64,000 nucleotides of DNA from Homarus americanus (lineage: Eukaryota > Arthropoda > Malacostraca > Decapoda > Nephropidae), in assembly GCF_018991925.1 (NCBI RefSeq), contig NW_024711973.1, forward strand, positions 292,001 to 356,000, in the 5' to 3' direction. The notes below the pieces were generated by a model that was not told the DNA's origin, searched no databases, and saw only the letters and a program-made list of their open reading frames with translations. Position 1 is the first letter of the stretch; each line of letters opens with the position of its first letter. A program made the translations under genes and the position numbers. Positions 32,207-43,323 of the stretch are shown here, in pieces.

Positions 32207-33110
32207 TCAAAATATTCTTAAATGTAGGAACTTGCCTTGTTTAAGTAGAATAAAGCGATTTTTGAGCGCCTTAAAACAACGATCAACAAACAATGAAGGG
32301 TACCCAAGTTTTTGTGCAATGGACTGAATGTGTTGCAGTTCTTCTTCATTAAATTCAGGGTCACAAATACGGAAACATCTCAAAAACATAGCGGAAAAAA
32401 CTGACATTTTGGTAGACTCATGGTGACTCGATAAAATATGTATGAAGCTGTCTACCTGTGTAGGCTTTCTGTACACCTTAAATTTATAATTATGTCCATT
32501 TCTTATGATAATCATATCAAGAAATGGAAGGGATACTTTTATCTCTCTTTCAATTTTGAAGGTAATACTAGGGACAAGATCATTAAGCTTGTCTAAAAAT
32601 TCCATTGGGTCCTTGTTTCTAGGCCATAGACAAAGAACATCATCTACATATCTATACCATGGAGGAATAAAGTCCACTATGTTGGGTAGTAATCTAGCCT
32701 CAAAAAAATCCATATAAATACAGGCTAAAGGAGCAGATAGACAATTACCCATGTTCATGCTAAATATTTGTTTGTAAAACTTTCCATTCGCTCTAAAAAC
32801 ATTGTCAGTCAAACATAACTCTATCAATTCGAGATATGTATCATGTTCAATAGTCAAATCTAACAGATGCAATTTATCTTTAAGGAATGACAGTACAGAA
32901 GGTCATTCACTGGTACTCTATTGAATAGAGAACTTACATCAAAACGTATTAATTCACATGGTTCACTGTGTTTCTTGAGTTTATCAATTAAATCATTGCT
33001 GTTGTGTATATGTGAATTAGTTATCTGGCCTGTAAGAGGAGGTAACATCCTAACCAACCACTTGGATAATTTGTACGTAACACAACTCACTATAGGGCAG
33101 TGGTGGTTGG
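32207..33110 (-). pseudogene. Penelope-type reverse transcriptase
   Basis: Two minus frames joined by a frameshift near 32870. The first (to 32860) has CVTYKLSKWLVRMLPPLTGQ and LIRFDVSSLFNRVPVNDLL, with the first catalytic Asp in RFDVSSLF. The second (32872-32207, 221 codons) has FSMNMGNCLSAPLACIYMDF, PWYRYVDDVLCLW with the YVDD catalytic box, and VYRKPTQVDSFIHILSSHH, a block typical of Penelope-like RT thumbs. The catalytic residues are present; only the frameshift interrupts the core. Confidence 0.88.
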
Positions 33111-33321
33111 TGTGTGGATTAGTGGAGGTCATATTTTTTGACCTGACCTCATGTTTGGTAAGGTCACCCTGTGTACATAAGATCTCTCTCAGTCTCATAT
33201 ACACAGGGTGACCTTACAAAACATGAGTTCAGGTCAAAAAACATGACATCCAGGAATCCACACTCCAACCACCACAACAAGCATAAGAAGAGCTCTCCCA
33301 GTCTTTGTAATTCAGTTGCCT

Positions 33322-33349
33322 CTGAAGATGTCTTGAATAAAGACGAAAG
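33322..33349 (+). ncRNA. Hammerhead-like core, inverted copy at PLE 5' end
   Basis: CTGAAGA (33322-33328), U, stem GUC/GAC with a short loop, GAAAG (33345-33349). It is the uncorrupted version of the core at 31491-31519, in antisense orientation to the RT. Confidence 0.42.
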
Positions 33350-33357
33350 CTAAGGTT

Positions 33358-34080
33358 CTCGCCATTACTGACAGCATTACCATGACGGCGACGCGGATTA
33401 GTAGGATCAAACCCCAGATTCATATGTCCGGTAGATTAGGTTGGGGCGGGTTAGGGATTGTTTGTCTAATTTTTATGTAACTTTAGATTAGGTTAGGGAT
33501 TAGTTAAGTAATTATTTTAATGTTTGGTAATTTTATGGGTTTATTAAGCTCGGGATAATTAAGTTAGGTTGAACTGGGTGAAGACAGGCTCGGATTTTTA
33601 GGGTAAATTTAAACTTAGATTTTTTTTGTATAAGTGAGGGATTGTTTGGTTAGGAATTTGTTAGGGCTTGGGTTAGTTATGTTAGGAGTTTGACTAAAGG
33701 AAGATTAGTTCAAGTTGCGGGCTTGTTGGGTAAGGGTAGATCAGGCCAGGACAGGTTAAATCATAGTAGGATAAGATATCATGTTTTCCTGAGTGTGTAA
33801 CTGATTAACTGAGTGGGTAAGTGATTGATGACTGACTCAATAACTGAATGAGTGACTGATTTACTGAGTAAATGAATGCTGGGAGTGAGTGATTGACTGA
33901 CAGACTGTTTAACTGAGTGACTGACTTATTAACAGATGAACTGACTGAGTGAGTTAAAACATTTCCAAACTACAATGATGGCAACAGCAGCACTCTGAAC
34001 ACCACACAGCCAGAGGATAAAAAAAAAAACGTGAATCTTAATGATGAACTATAAAAATGTTCCCTGTTCATATAGTGTGT
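33358..34080. other. Unassigned, TTAGG-like and TGACTGA-rich
   Basis: Between 33430 and 33570 variants such as GATTAGGTTAGGGATTAG look like decayed TTAGG repeats. Between 33795 and 33965 TGACTGAGTGA-type steps repeat without a strict period. No gene is seen. Confidence 0.5.
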
Positions 34081-35084
34081 GTGTGTGTGTACTGTAATTT
34101 TCTCATCTATACCCTTTTTGACGTTGGAAATGGGTTAGTTCCCGGAAGCGTTAGTTTTATGCTAATATTTTTGTTCAGTATTTCAATGTTGTTAATTTTT
34201 TAGTAGTTGAGTTCTTTGAAGGTCTATTATACTAACGTTTGATCTGTGTTGTTCAGTGTTAAATTTTTGGAGTTACTTTGAAGGGTTAGTGTTTTAGTGT
34301 TAAATGTGGCACTTTCTTCAATGTTGAATAATTTGAAAGGTTACTGTTATATATGAGGTCTGTTCAAAGAGAGAGAGCGAGAGCGAGCACCATAACCTCA
34401 GATTTTAAGGAACTCCGGCTTGTGATGTTTGTACCAGAAAAAACAAACGATCAGTACCAAGTCTGGCTGTCCGATAAGCGAAGCGGCCAGAAAATTAAGT
34501 GGACAGTACAGTTCATACGCAGCCATAATACTTCAGGCCGAGAAGGTGAAATAGAATAAATTGAAATGCGATAACATCTTAAATGTATCTAAAGAATCAT
34601 GTTTTGATAACGTGAGAATATCAGAGTGCTTGTATTTGTGTTTGTTATAAATATGTATATGAAAATGTATTTGAATATGTATACGCATTTAATTTATTGC
34701 AATGCTTACACAGCTATCCTTTACCGTGATAATACACTTGAACATCACTGAACAAAACTGAACACGGTGACCCTTCGAGGCACCCAACAACTGAATAAAC
34801 ATTGAACATCAAAAAAACTTCAGATATAACAGACAATCTTTCGATTTACTAGAATATTGAAATTAAAACAACATCGACCAAGCCTCACTGTAAGTTACCA
34901 ACCGAGACACTCAAATCACTGAATATAGGAAGAACACTCTGGATGTTTTTTAACCCCCCGAGAATAGTATTGTGTTTCAGTCAGTCAATTACATCTTTCG
35001 TGATTAATTTTTCAAGTCTACCACTAACCCGAGTCTCTATTTATTGTCCTTTAATAACCGATTCTGGCGACTCTTTTTCCTCTC
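34081..35084. other. AT-rich DNA, no gene seen
   Basis: This has a short (GT)n run (34076-34091) and a 68-codon plus frame (34353-34559) without known motif. Nothing else is recognised. Confidence 0.5.
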
Positions 35085-35460
35085 CCTCCCTCCCTCTCTC
35101 CTCTTCCTCCTCCTCCTCCTCTTACTCCTACTCCTACTCCTCCTCCTCCTCCTGTTCCTCCTCCTGCTCCTTCTATTCCTCCTCCTCCTCCTCCTACTTC
35201 TCTCTCGTCCTCTTCCTCCTGCTTATTTCTCCTCCTTCCTTCTCCTCCTTCCTTCTCCTCCTTCCTTCTCCTCCTTCCTTCTTTCTCCTCTTCCTTCATA
35301 CCCCTGGCGCAGAGAAAAGTATTTCCCCAAGCTTTTGATCTCTGTTGTTCGCGTGATGCGGACCACAACGTCCTCAATCTCTCCTCCCCTCCCATTCCCC
35401 TTCCATCTCCCCCTCCCATTCCCCTTCCACCTCGTACTTCCCCCTCCCCTCCCCTTACCT
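35085..35460. repeat. Pyrimidine-rich (TCC)n tract
   Basis: TCC and CTC triplets dominate 35085-35295, with the 13-bp unit CTCCTTCCTTCTC repeated near 35230. A CT-rich block follows at 35380-35460. Confidence 0.9.
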
Positions 35461-35564
35461 TAACACACCCACTACAAGACAACGTTATCCCTCTCTCCCC
35501 CTTCACAAAAAGATGCAATAGTCTACCCTTTACTTACAACCTGTAGGTTTTTATCTTATGACTG

Positions 35565-36260
35565 AAGGGAGGGAGAGGAAGGAAGGGGGGAAGAGGGAGG
35601 GAGGAAGGAAGAGGCGGGGGGAGGGGGGAGAGAGGTAAAAAAAAAGAGGAAAATTACCAACATGGACCGGACATTCCCTCGCCAACCAGAAGCAGCCATT
35701 AGTGTCGTGTATCTCAGGTCTCGTAGCGCCTACACCCAGTGTGTGTTGGACCGCCAATTGCTTCTCGCGTTCATTTTTTTTTTCGTTTCAACGCCAAGTT
35801 TTCCACGGGTTTATAATACGACGAGGGAGGGTGGGAGGATGGAGCTGGGAAAGGGATAGAGGGTGGGGAAGGGGGTAGAGGAAAAGAGGGGAGGAGAAAG
35901 TAGGGTAAAGGGTAGGTGGAGAAGAAAGGTAATGGGTGGGAAGGGGTTTGAGTGGGAGCAGAGGTGGGGGAGACTGGGTCGGAGAAGGGGAGAGGGAAGG
36001 GATTAGGAAAGGGGAGGGGAAAATGGAATCAGAGAAGGAATGGGGAAGGGAAAGGGAGGGGGAAGGCCCCCGAATGTTACGGATCCGACCAACCAGCTTG
36101 ATGTAATAACAATCTTGGGGTAACAAAATTCTTGTTCTGTGAAAAATACGACTCGATGCACAGCGGTAACGTAAAGCCCTTTGTAAGAATGAAGGAAAAA
36201 TGAGGAAAGAAAGGAAGGAAGGAAGGAGGGATGAAAGAGAGAAAGAGGAAGAGAACCAAT
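35565..36260. repeat. Purine-rich (GGA/GAAA) tract
   Basis: G and A dominate the plus strand at 35565-35655, 35822-36068 and 36190-36260. This is the opposite strand bias to 35085-35460. Predicted Arg/Glu- or Pro/Ser-rich frames are artefacts. Confidence 0.85.
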
Positions 36261-36343
36261 GGAGATTTAGGAAATTTATTATTTTAAGTAAAATTATTTT
36301 AATGGTAAGTTTATGTAGCTTAAATGTTGCTGTTAGTCTGTAT

Positions 36344-36345
<2 letters not shown>

Positions 36346-36399
<54 letters not shown>
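36346..36399. repeat. (TC)n microsatellite
   Basis: About 27 TC units. Confidence 0.95.
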
Positions 36400-36400
<1 letters not shown>

Positions 36401-36454
36401 GCAACTCGAGATATGGATTGAACAGATTAAAACTGAGGACGACCTAAACCTTGA

Positions 36455-36680
36455 ATTAAGATGGTTTAACCTCTTGACGATAATACATCAAACTACTGTC
36501 AGTAAATGGTTATAACTTAAACCATTGTCATCATGATTATGGTTGCAGCTTAAACCATCTTCCTGAAAGAGATATAACTTAAACCATCTTGTTATATAAA
36601 AAAAATGTACCTTAAACCATATTCCTTAAGGGGAATTAGTTTAAACCATCGGCCTTGAAGAATTACAAGTTAAAAACATC
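36455..36680. repeat. Degenerate repeat spaced 30-38 bp
   Basis: The motif CTTAAACCATC or a close variant recurs five or six times at intervals of about 30-38 bp. The spacers show little similarity to each other. Confidence 0.55.
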
Positions 36681-36744
36681 ACCCTCAAGGTTACGATTTA
36701 AATTTTACTTTCTTAACTCCGTCATTTTCAAGAAAGACGACCAT

Positions 36745-36840
36745 TTGTCTATCCATCCATCCGTCCGTCTATTTTTCCGTCCAACCATCCATCCGTCCGA
36801 CCGTCCTTCAGTCTGTCATTCCGTCCGTTCGTTCATCTGC
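36745..36840. repeat. (CCAT/CCGT)n tract
   Basis: Interrupted TCCATCCG, GTCCGTC and CCGTCCG steps. Confidence 0.8.
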
Positions 36841-36999
36841 CCGTTTATGGAGAAGGAAGTCGTTCCCGTTTTATAAATTTGATAAAAAAAAATCTCCGCG
36901 AAACGTGATTGAATTTGGTATGTAGATTTCTGTTACGGATCTACAGCTGGGATTCGATGACTGTATTTCTGTCAACCGTCATTTACAGTGTGGAGATTT

Positions 37000-39835
37000 G
37001 GTGACTGTGTGTGTGTGTGTGTGTGTGTTACTAGGTGTACAGGTGTTTTTGGATACTGACTTGTGTGGAGGTAGCCGTGTGTGGAGGTAGCTGTGTGTGG
37101 AGGTTAGCTGTGTGTGGAGGTTAGCTGTGTGTGGAGGTAGCTGTGTGTGGAGGTAGCTGTGTGTGGAGGTAGCCGTGTGTGGATATAGCTGTGTGTGGAG
37201 GTAGCCGTGTGTGGAGGTAGCTGTGTGTGGAGGTAGCTGTGTGTGGAGGTAGCTGTGTGTGGAATATGGCTGTGTGAGGTGGCTGTGTGTGGAGGTGGCT
37301 GTGTGTGGATGCGCTGTGTGTGGATGTGGCTGTGGAGGCAACTGTTGTGTGGAGGCAGCTGTGTGTGGGGCAGCTGTGTGTGGGTGGCTGTGTGGGTGGC
37401 TGTGTGTGGAGACTGTGTGGGCTGTGTGTGGGGTGGCTGTGTGGGTGGCTGTGTGGCTGTTGTGTGTGGGTGGCTGTGTGTGGAGCAGCTGTGTGTGGGG
37501 CAGCTGTGTGTGGGTGGCTGTGTGTGGGTGCTGTGTGTGGGTGGCTGTGTGTGGGTGGCTGTGTGGGGTGGCTGTGTGTGGCTGTGTGTGTGGGTGCTGT
37601 GTGTGGATGGCTGGTGTGGAGGTAGCTGTGTGAGCCACAGCTGTGTGTGTGGAGGTAACTGTGTGTGGAAGTGGCTGTGTATGGAGTGGCTGTGTGGGTA
37701 GCTGTGTCTGGGAGGTGGCTGTGTGTGGAGAGGCGTGTGTGGAGGTGGGCGTGGAGGTGGCTGTGTGGAGATGACTGTGTGTGGAGGTGGCTGTGTGTGG
37801 AGGTGGCTGTGTATGGAGGTTGCTGTGTGTGGAATCCTGGCTGTGTGTGGAGGTAGCCAAGTGTGTGGAGGTGTGGGTGTGTGGAGGTGGAAGGTGTGGG
37901 GCAGCTGTGTGTGGAGCAGCTGTGTGGGTGTGTGTGTGGGTGGCTGTGTGTGGAGGTATGTGTGTGGAGGTGGCTGTATGGGGAGGCAACTGTGTTTTGG
38001 AGGGCAGCTGTGTGTGGAGGCAGCTGTGTATGGGTAGCTGTGTGTGGAGGCAACTGTGTGTGGAGGCAGCTGTGTGTGGAGGCAGCGCTGTGTGTGTGGA
38101 GGCCAGCTGTGTGTGGAGGTGGCTGTGTGTGGAGGTGGCTGTGTGTGGAGACAGCTGTGTGTGGGCTGACTGTGTGTGGAGGCAGCTGTGTGTGGAGTAG
38201 CTGTGTGTGGAGGTGGCTGTGTGTGGAGGTGGCTGTGTGTGGGTAGCTGTGTGTGGGTGGCCGTGTGGAGGTAGCCGTGTGGATATAGCTGTGTGTGGAG
38301 GTGGCCGTGTGTGGAGGTGTGTGTGTGGAGTGGCTGTGTGTGGAGGTGGCTGTGTGTGGAGTGGCTGTGTGTGTGGAGGTAGCCGTGTGTGGATATGGCT
38401 GTGTGTGGAGTGGCTGTGTGTGGAGGTGGCTGTGTGTGGATGTAGCTGTGTGTGGATGTGGCTGTGTGTGGGGCAACTGTGTGTGGGCAGCTGTGTGGAG
38501 CAGCTGTGTGTGTGGAGAGTGTGTGTATGGAGGTAGCTGTGTGTGGAGGCAACTTCAATGATGTGGGAGGCAGCTGTGTGTGGAGGTGGCTGTGTGTGGA
38601 GATGGCTGTGTATGGAGGTAGCTGTGTGTGGAGGTGGCCTGTGTGGAGACAGCTGTGTGGGGCAGCTGTGTATGGAGTGGCTGTGTGGAGGTGGCTGTGT
38701 GTGGGTGTGGCTGTGTGTGGAGGTGTGTGTGTGGGGCTGGCTGTGTGTGGGTGGCTGTGTGGGTGGCTGTGTGTGGAGGTGGCTGTTGTGTGTGGGTGGC
38801 TGTGTGTGGGGTGGCTGTGTGTGGAGCGGCTGTGTGTGGAGGTGGCTGTGTGTGGGTGGCTGTGTGTGGGTGGCTGTGTGGGTGGAGCTGTGTCTGGGTA
38901 GCTGTGTGTGGAGGAAGGCGTGTGTGGAGGTGGGCGTGTGTGGGTGGCTGTGTGTGGAGGCCCAACTGTGTGTGGGGTAGCTGTGTGTGTGGGCTGTGTA
39001 TGGAGGTTGCTGTGTGTGTGGAATGCAGCTGTGTGTGGGAGGTGTGGGCGTGTGTGGAGGTGTGTGTGTGGGCGTGTGTGGAGGTGGCTGTGTGTGGAGG
39101 TGGCTGTGTGTGGAAGGTGGCTGTGTGTGGAGGTGGCTGTGTGTGGAGTGGCTGTGTGTGGGCAACTGTGTTTGGAGCAGCTGTGTGTGGAGCAGCTGTG
39201 TGTGGTGGCAGCTGTGTGTGGAGCAGCTGTGTGTGTGGAGGCAGCTGTGTGTGGAGCAGCTGTGTGTGGGTGTGTGTGTGGGTGGCTGTGTGTGGGGTGG
39301 CTGGTGTGTGGAGCTGACTGTGTGGAGGCAACTGTGTGTGGAGGCAGCTGTGTGTGGTGGCTGTGTGTGGAGGTGGCTGTGTGTGGAGGGTAGGCGTGTG
39401 TGTGGAGGTGTAGGCGTGTGTGGAGGTGCCTGTGTGTGGGGAGTCAGGCGTGTGTGGAGGTGGGCGTGTGTGGGTGGGCGTGTGTGGAGGCAGCTGTGTG
39501 TGGAGGCAGCTGTGTGTGGAAGTGGCTATTGATGTGGAGGTAGCTGTGTGTGGGTACCTGTGTGTGGTAGCTGTGTATGGATGTGGCTGTGTGTGGGTGG
39601 CTGTGTGTGGAGGCAGCTGTGTGTGGGAGGCAGCAGCTGTGTGTGGAGGAGCAGCTGTGTGTGGAGGCAGCTGTGTGGGGGCAGCTGTGTGTGTGTGGGA
39701 GTGGCTGTGTGTGGAGGTAGCTGTGTGTGGAGTGGCTGTGTGTGGAGGTGGCTGTGTGTGGGGCTCTGGTGGAGTGCCTGGTGGGGTGTGCCTGTGTGTG
39801 GAGTGCCTGTGTGTGGGGTGTGCCTGTGTGTGGAG
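37000..39835. repeat. 2.8-kb GT-rich minisatellite, mostly 16-bp units
   Basis: Units such as GTGTGTGGAGGTAGCT, and variants with GGTGGCT, GGCAGCT or GGGCAGCT, vary in length from about 12 to 20 bp. The strands are strongly asymmetric: G/T on plus, C/A on minus. All three minus frames and the plus frames stay open over long distances, the longest being 728 codons (His/Thr/Pro/Ser, minus), because the units contain no stop in most phases. No start context, domain or conserved phase supports a protein. Confidence 0.95.
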
Positions 39836-40560
39836 GTGAATAACCAAGTAAGTAACAAGGAGGTAAGAGCGTGATCAATGTAATGGAGAATCAGAGGCAT
39901 TAGTAAGCCATGATGCCTGTGTGTGTGGAGAGTAGCTGTATGTGGAGGTGCGTGGATTGTGTGGGTGGATGGTTAGGAGGCTCACTAAAGCCTAGACCTC
40001 AACATAACCTGATCATTGACCTTGACCTGTGACCTGTATGACTTACAAACGCAGAGAAGAAAAAAAAAATAAAAATAAAAATCTCGTTTCCTCGTTTAGT
40101 ATTATAAAAAGTAGATAATTATATTTATATTTGACTTAGGCAATTTAATATTAATGGGAATGAAAAATTTAAGCAGGTTATCCAAACAGAGATCCTTGAC
40201 ACAGAGTATTAACTTATTGAATATATTATCATGGAGAGTACACAGCCAGGCCACACGAGGGAAGAAAGACAATATTCTTTTAAATATATCATAATAGTTT
40301 TAATAATGTCAATAATAATGATAAAAGTAATAATTATAAAAATCATTATAACACTTCCGTAATACTAAAAAATATTATTAAAGTGAACGTTAGCAATTGA
40401 TGGATATTGTTAGGTAATAATACAGTGTGCTGCAATCACTTGACTTAGAGAGTTCATGTAATTCCGATTAATTTTATATGGAGTCACACACCTGTGCAAA
40501 TACCTGTTAATTTAGGAAAGTACTAGTTGTATCCGAATATAATGAATTTATACAATGTAC
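39836..40560. other. AT-rich DNA, no gene seen
   Basis: A few minisatellite remnants lie up to 39970. The remainder is AT-rich without recognisable features. Confidence 0.5.
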
Positions 40561-40588
40561 TGTGTGTGTGTGTGTGTGTGTGTGTGGG
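40561..40588. repeat. (GT)n microsatellite
   Basis: About thirteen GT units. Confidence 0.95.
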
Positions 40589-40698
40589 ATTGCAGGGATG
40601 GCCCCTGTATTCAATATTCCATCTTATTATTATACATCAGGTAGACGACAGCTTCTCCCCCAGAAACACTCCGCCTCCCCCCACTCCTCCTCTTCCTC

Positions 40699-40857
40699 CT
40701 ACTGCACCTCCACCTCCTTCATTAAAGTTTCCCAGGAGCCTCTGACAGACTGCAGTTGTCTCCTCGCCAGTTTGACAAGTTCTGCCTCATCCAGACAGGG
40801 TACCTTGGGGAATTGTTTTAGGATTTTCTTCAGGTCGAAAAAGCCAATTAAAATTGT
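40699..40857 (-). CDS. Candidate exon, function unknown (weak)
   Basis: The minus strand has a 52-codon stretch between two stops, with protein-like composition unlike the surrounding repeats. It includes FDLKKILKQFPKVPC, ELVKLARRQLQSVRGSWETL and MKEVEVQ, then a stop at 40699. The pattern suggests two or three amphipathic helices. Upstream on the minus strand lies CCTAAACTCTCTCCCCCCAG, which resembles a branch point, pyrimidine tract and AG. A splice at that AG would put a different frame (NFNWLFRPEENPKTIPQG) downstream, so the two readings compete. I do not recognise the protein. It may be a decayed gene or element fragment. Confidence 0.28.
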   Translation of the reverse strand, partial: TILIGFFDLKKILKQFPKVPCLDEAELVKLARRQLQSVRGSWETLMKEVEVQ

Positions 40858-40989
40858 CTACTGGACCAGCTGGGGGGAGAGAGTTTAGGAAGTCGTGCTG
40901 CTCACACTTCACTTGAAAAGTTTAGAGGACTAGCGAAGGCAAAAGTCTTCTTGACTCTCACTTTTGAACTCTTGTTTGAGAACTTGCAC

Positions 40990-41000
<11 letters not shown>

Positions 41001-41023
<23 letters not shown>
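41001..41023. repeat. (TG)n microsatellite at LINE C 5' junction
   Basis: About twelve TG units lie directly before the 5' end of LINE C copy 2. Confidence 0.9.
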
Positions 41024-41024
<1 letters not shown>

Positions 41025-42009
41025 TGCTGGGGTGGTGAAAATACGTCTGTGTGGCAGCTTTTATGTTAGTGTTAAGGTATAAGCACTGCTTGCGCCCTCT
41101 CGCTTCAGCTCCGCACTGGCTAGCCCTCGTGGCAGTTCAGGCTTAACTTCCCATAGTCTTCCCCTCACCAGTACACAGCCTCTTCACCATCAAGACTCCT
41201 ACCGTACTGCATCCTCGGCAACACACGGTGAATGGGTGCCTCGTGCGCCCAGGCTAAACCAGCAGGGGATCTCAACGCGGAGTATCAGTGGGCCCCATAG
41301 GGACGGCGCATAGGCCCACTGGCATGTGGACACGTTCTGGCGCCTCAGCCATTTTGCTGCCTTGCAGGTAACCTTTGTAGTATATATGGCTACGGGAAAA
41401 CCCTGAACGAAAATTCTTCGGTGGAGCCCAACATCAAGCAGGCGCACAGAGGCTCAACAAGACCCCCAACGGTGGTATATAGGCAAAAAGAGGTGTGAGC
41501 ACCGTGGACAGGCTAGGCAGAAGTATAGAAGCTAGACTATCAAAGCTTGTCCAGTGCGACTCTCCCTCTCCCCAGTCGTTGAAACACTTGCACCACTGGA
41601 TCAGGAAAAGACAGAGCCAAGATGTGTGGTTGCACCCTGAGTTCCTGCTTCACCACATAAATTAACTCGCTTGCAGCCATCATCCAGTTCATCATACCTC
41701 TCATCATCATCAAAACCTCTATACCCCCAAAGTCCTCTGGCGACGGACGAGTGGCGACGGGGACAGGCAGAGATGACTGCTGGGCGTCTCTAGTCACAAC
41801 TCTGCACCTGCTCGGCACAGATAAGATGGTCGTTTATGCACTGGGATCTGGGCAGCAGTGCAATCCGGTCCCGTCTGTGCGACTGAGCAGCCCTTTCGAA
41901 GAGCCACTTTGCTCACCCCACATGGGGAGGGGGCTAGAAAAGGTGCTCTAATCATAGCCTGCCTAAAAAAACAAAAACTAACTGGGCAACCGCAACATAC
42001 AACCTCTTA

Positions 42010-42900
42010 TGGTCACTGCATGGAATGACAGGACCATTCTGAATACTGGCACAAATAAGCGTCCTGAAAGAAGAACTGCAGCCATTGGTGAGTCCCGGCT
42101 CGCAGAGGGCCAGCTCACTGAACGGGGTCTGGCTATACCTTCTTATGGAAGGATTAGCCTGCTGTGGAGAGAAACAGCATTTATGGAGTTGGCTTTGCCA
42201 TCCGCCGTCACATCCTACACAGGCTAACTGAAATGCCTATTGGGATCAACGAGCGCCTCCTGACACTTCGAGTCCCACTGAATCACTCTCGTCATGCTTT
42301 TTTCATCAGTGCATATGCCCAACACTGAATGCAGAGGATAACATTAAGGAGGCCTTTTATGCCGACGATGACAAATTGCCAACCTCTATCCCCAGAGAAG
42401 ACAAAGTTGTGCTCCTTAGCTACTTCAATGCCAGAGTTGGCAGATATGCTAACATTTGGCAGAGAATCATAGGGAGAAATGGACTCAGCAAGTGTTATGC
42501 CAACGGCCTACTCCTTCTCATCAAGTGTGCTGCACACAATCTCACTATCACCAATACTTTGTTTCGGCAGGCCGACAAGTTCAAGGGTTCGTGGTAACAC
42601 CCACGATCCAAACATTTGCATCTCATTGACTACATCATTGTCAGAGAAAGAGATCGCCGACATGTCCTCATCACCTTTGCCATGCGTGGTTCAGACCACT
42701 GTGACACTGATCATCGACTTGTCAGAGCCAAGCTCTCACTTCACATCACCCCAAAACGGAGAAGGCAGCAAGCCTCCAGAAGAGGTTTTAATAGTAATCT
42801 TCTGGGGGATCCAGTAGTAGCACACGCTTTCATAGAGCAGCTCGAACATGGGCTTATAAACAACACAACAGCAAACAAAGCAAATCCCATTGCCGAATGA
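42010..42900 (+). pseudogene. AP-type endonuclease of LINE family C copy 2
   Basis: The first frame (42009-42227) reads WNDRTILNTGTNKRPERRTA, ESRLAEGQLTERG and YGRISLLWRE, the endonuclease N-terminus, with ES in the ETRLxE position. Then, shifted, come PIGINERLLTLRVPLNHSRH and FFISAYA. KVVLLSYFNARVGRYANI follows, where GDFNARVG has become SYFNARVG, a lost catalytic Asp. LIDYIIVRERDRRHV and RGSDHCDTDHRLVRAKL end the domain. At least four frame breaks are present. Confidence 0.82.
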
Positions 42901-42918
42901 GATACTCTTAACACTGTT

Positions 42919-43323
42919 ATGACAAAAACCTGTAGAGAGACCCTCGGCAAGATCAAGGGAGTACACCAGGACCGGCTTGATGAAAATGACCCGGCAATCA
43001 AAGTACTCATCGATGATAAATGTGCTGCTTTTACTGACTGGCAGAACAACCCTCAGGCTCGGACCAAAGCTGATACCTTCCGCAAGAAGAAAGCGGTAGC
43101 CCAGCGGGAACTTAGCATTCTAAAGAATGACTGGCTTAAAAATAAAGCATGTGAAATACAAAAACATGCAGATCAGCACAAGATGGGCGAATTTTTCAAT
43201 TCCATTAAAGTATTTTATGGGCCAACTACTCGTAGTGCAGCCCTCCTCCTCTCATCTGAAGGTAACTTCATAATCAAAGACGATGAAGGCCTCCTACCAT
43301 TCATTGCTCAACCGAAACACTGA
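42919..43323 (+). pseudogene. Endonuclease-RT linker of LINE family C copy 2
   Basis: One open frame of 134 codons reads TCRETLGKIKGVHQDRLDEN, IKVLIDDKCAAFTDWQNNPQ, KKKAVAQRELSILKNDWLKN and KMGEFFNSIKVFYGPTTRSA. It is basic and helical, and the equivalent region of copy 1 (about 25980-26340) is frameshifted. This is the linker that precedes the RT in APE-bearing LINEs. Confidence 0.75.

Larger units (their letters stand above)
31404..33357 (-). mobile_element. Penelope-like element, family 1, most complete copy
   Basis: On the minus strand from 33357 down come an inverted terminal segment (33357-33190), a segment in sense orientation (33190-33105), RT (about 33100-32207), GIY-YIG endonuclease (about 32110-31735) and the 3' terminal region ending at TGTAGATCCACAATGG (complement at 31404). 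RT followed by GIY-YIG endonuclease is the diagnostic Penelope arrangement. Frameshifts and at least one stop make it inactive. Confidence 0.9.

Noticed and set aside
34353..34559. 68-codon plus frame beginning near ATGAGGTCTGTTCAAAG
   Set aside because: The first bases recall mariner-type ends, but no opposite end or transposase motif was found within reach.
36979..39165. 728-codon minus-strand open frame (His/Thr/Pro/Ser-rich)
   Set aside because: It lies wholly in a GT-rich minisatellite whose complement lacks stop codons. Other frames on both strands are also open and unit lengths are not multiples of three.
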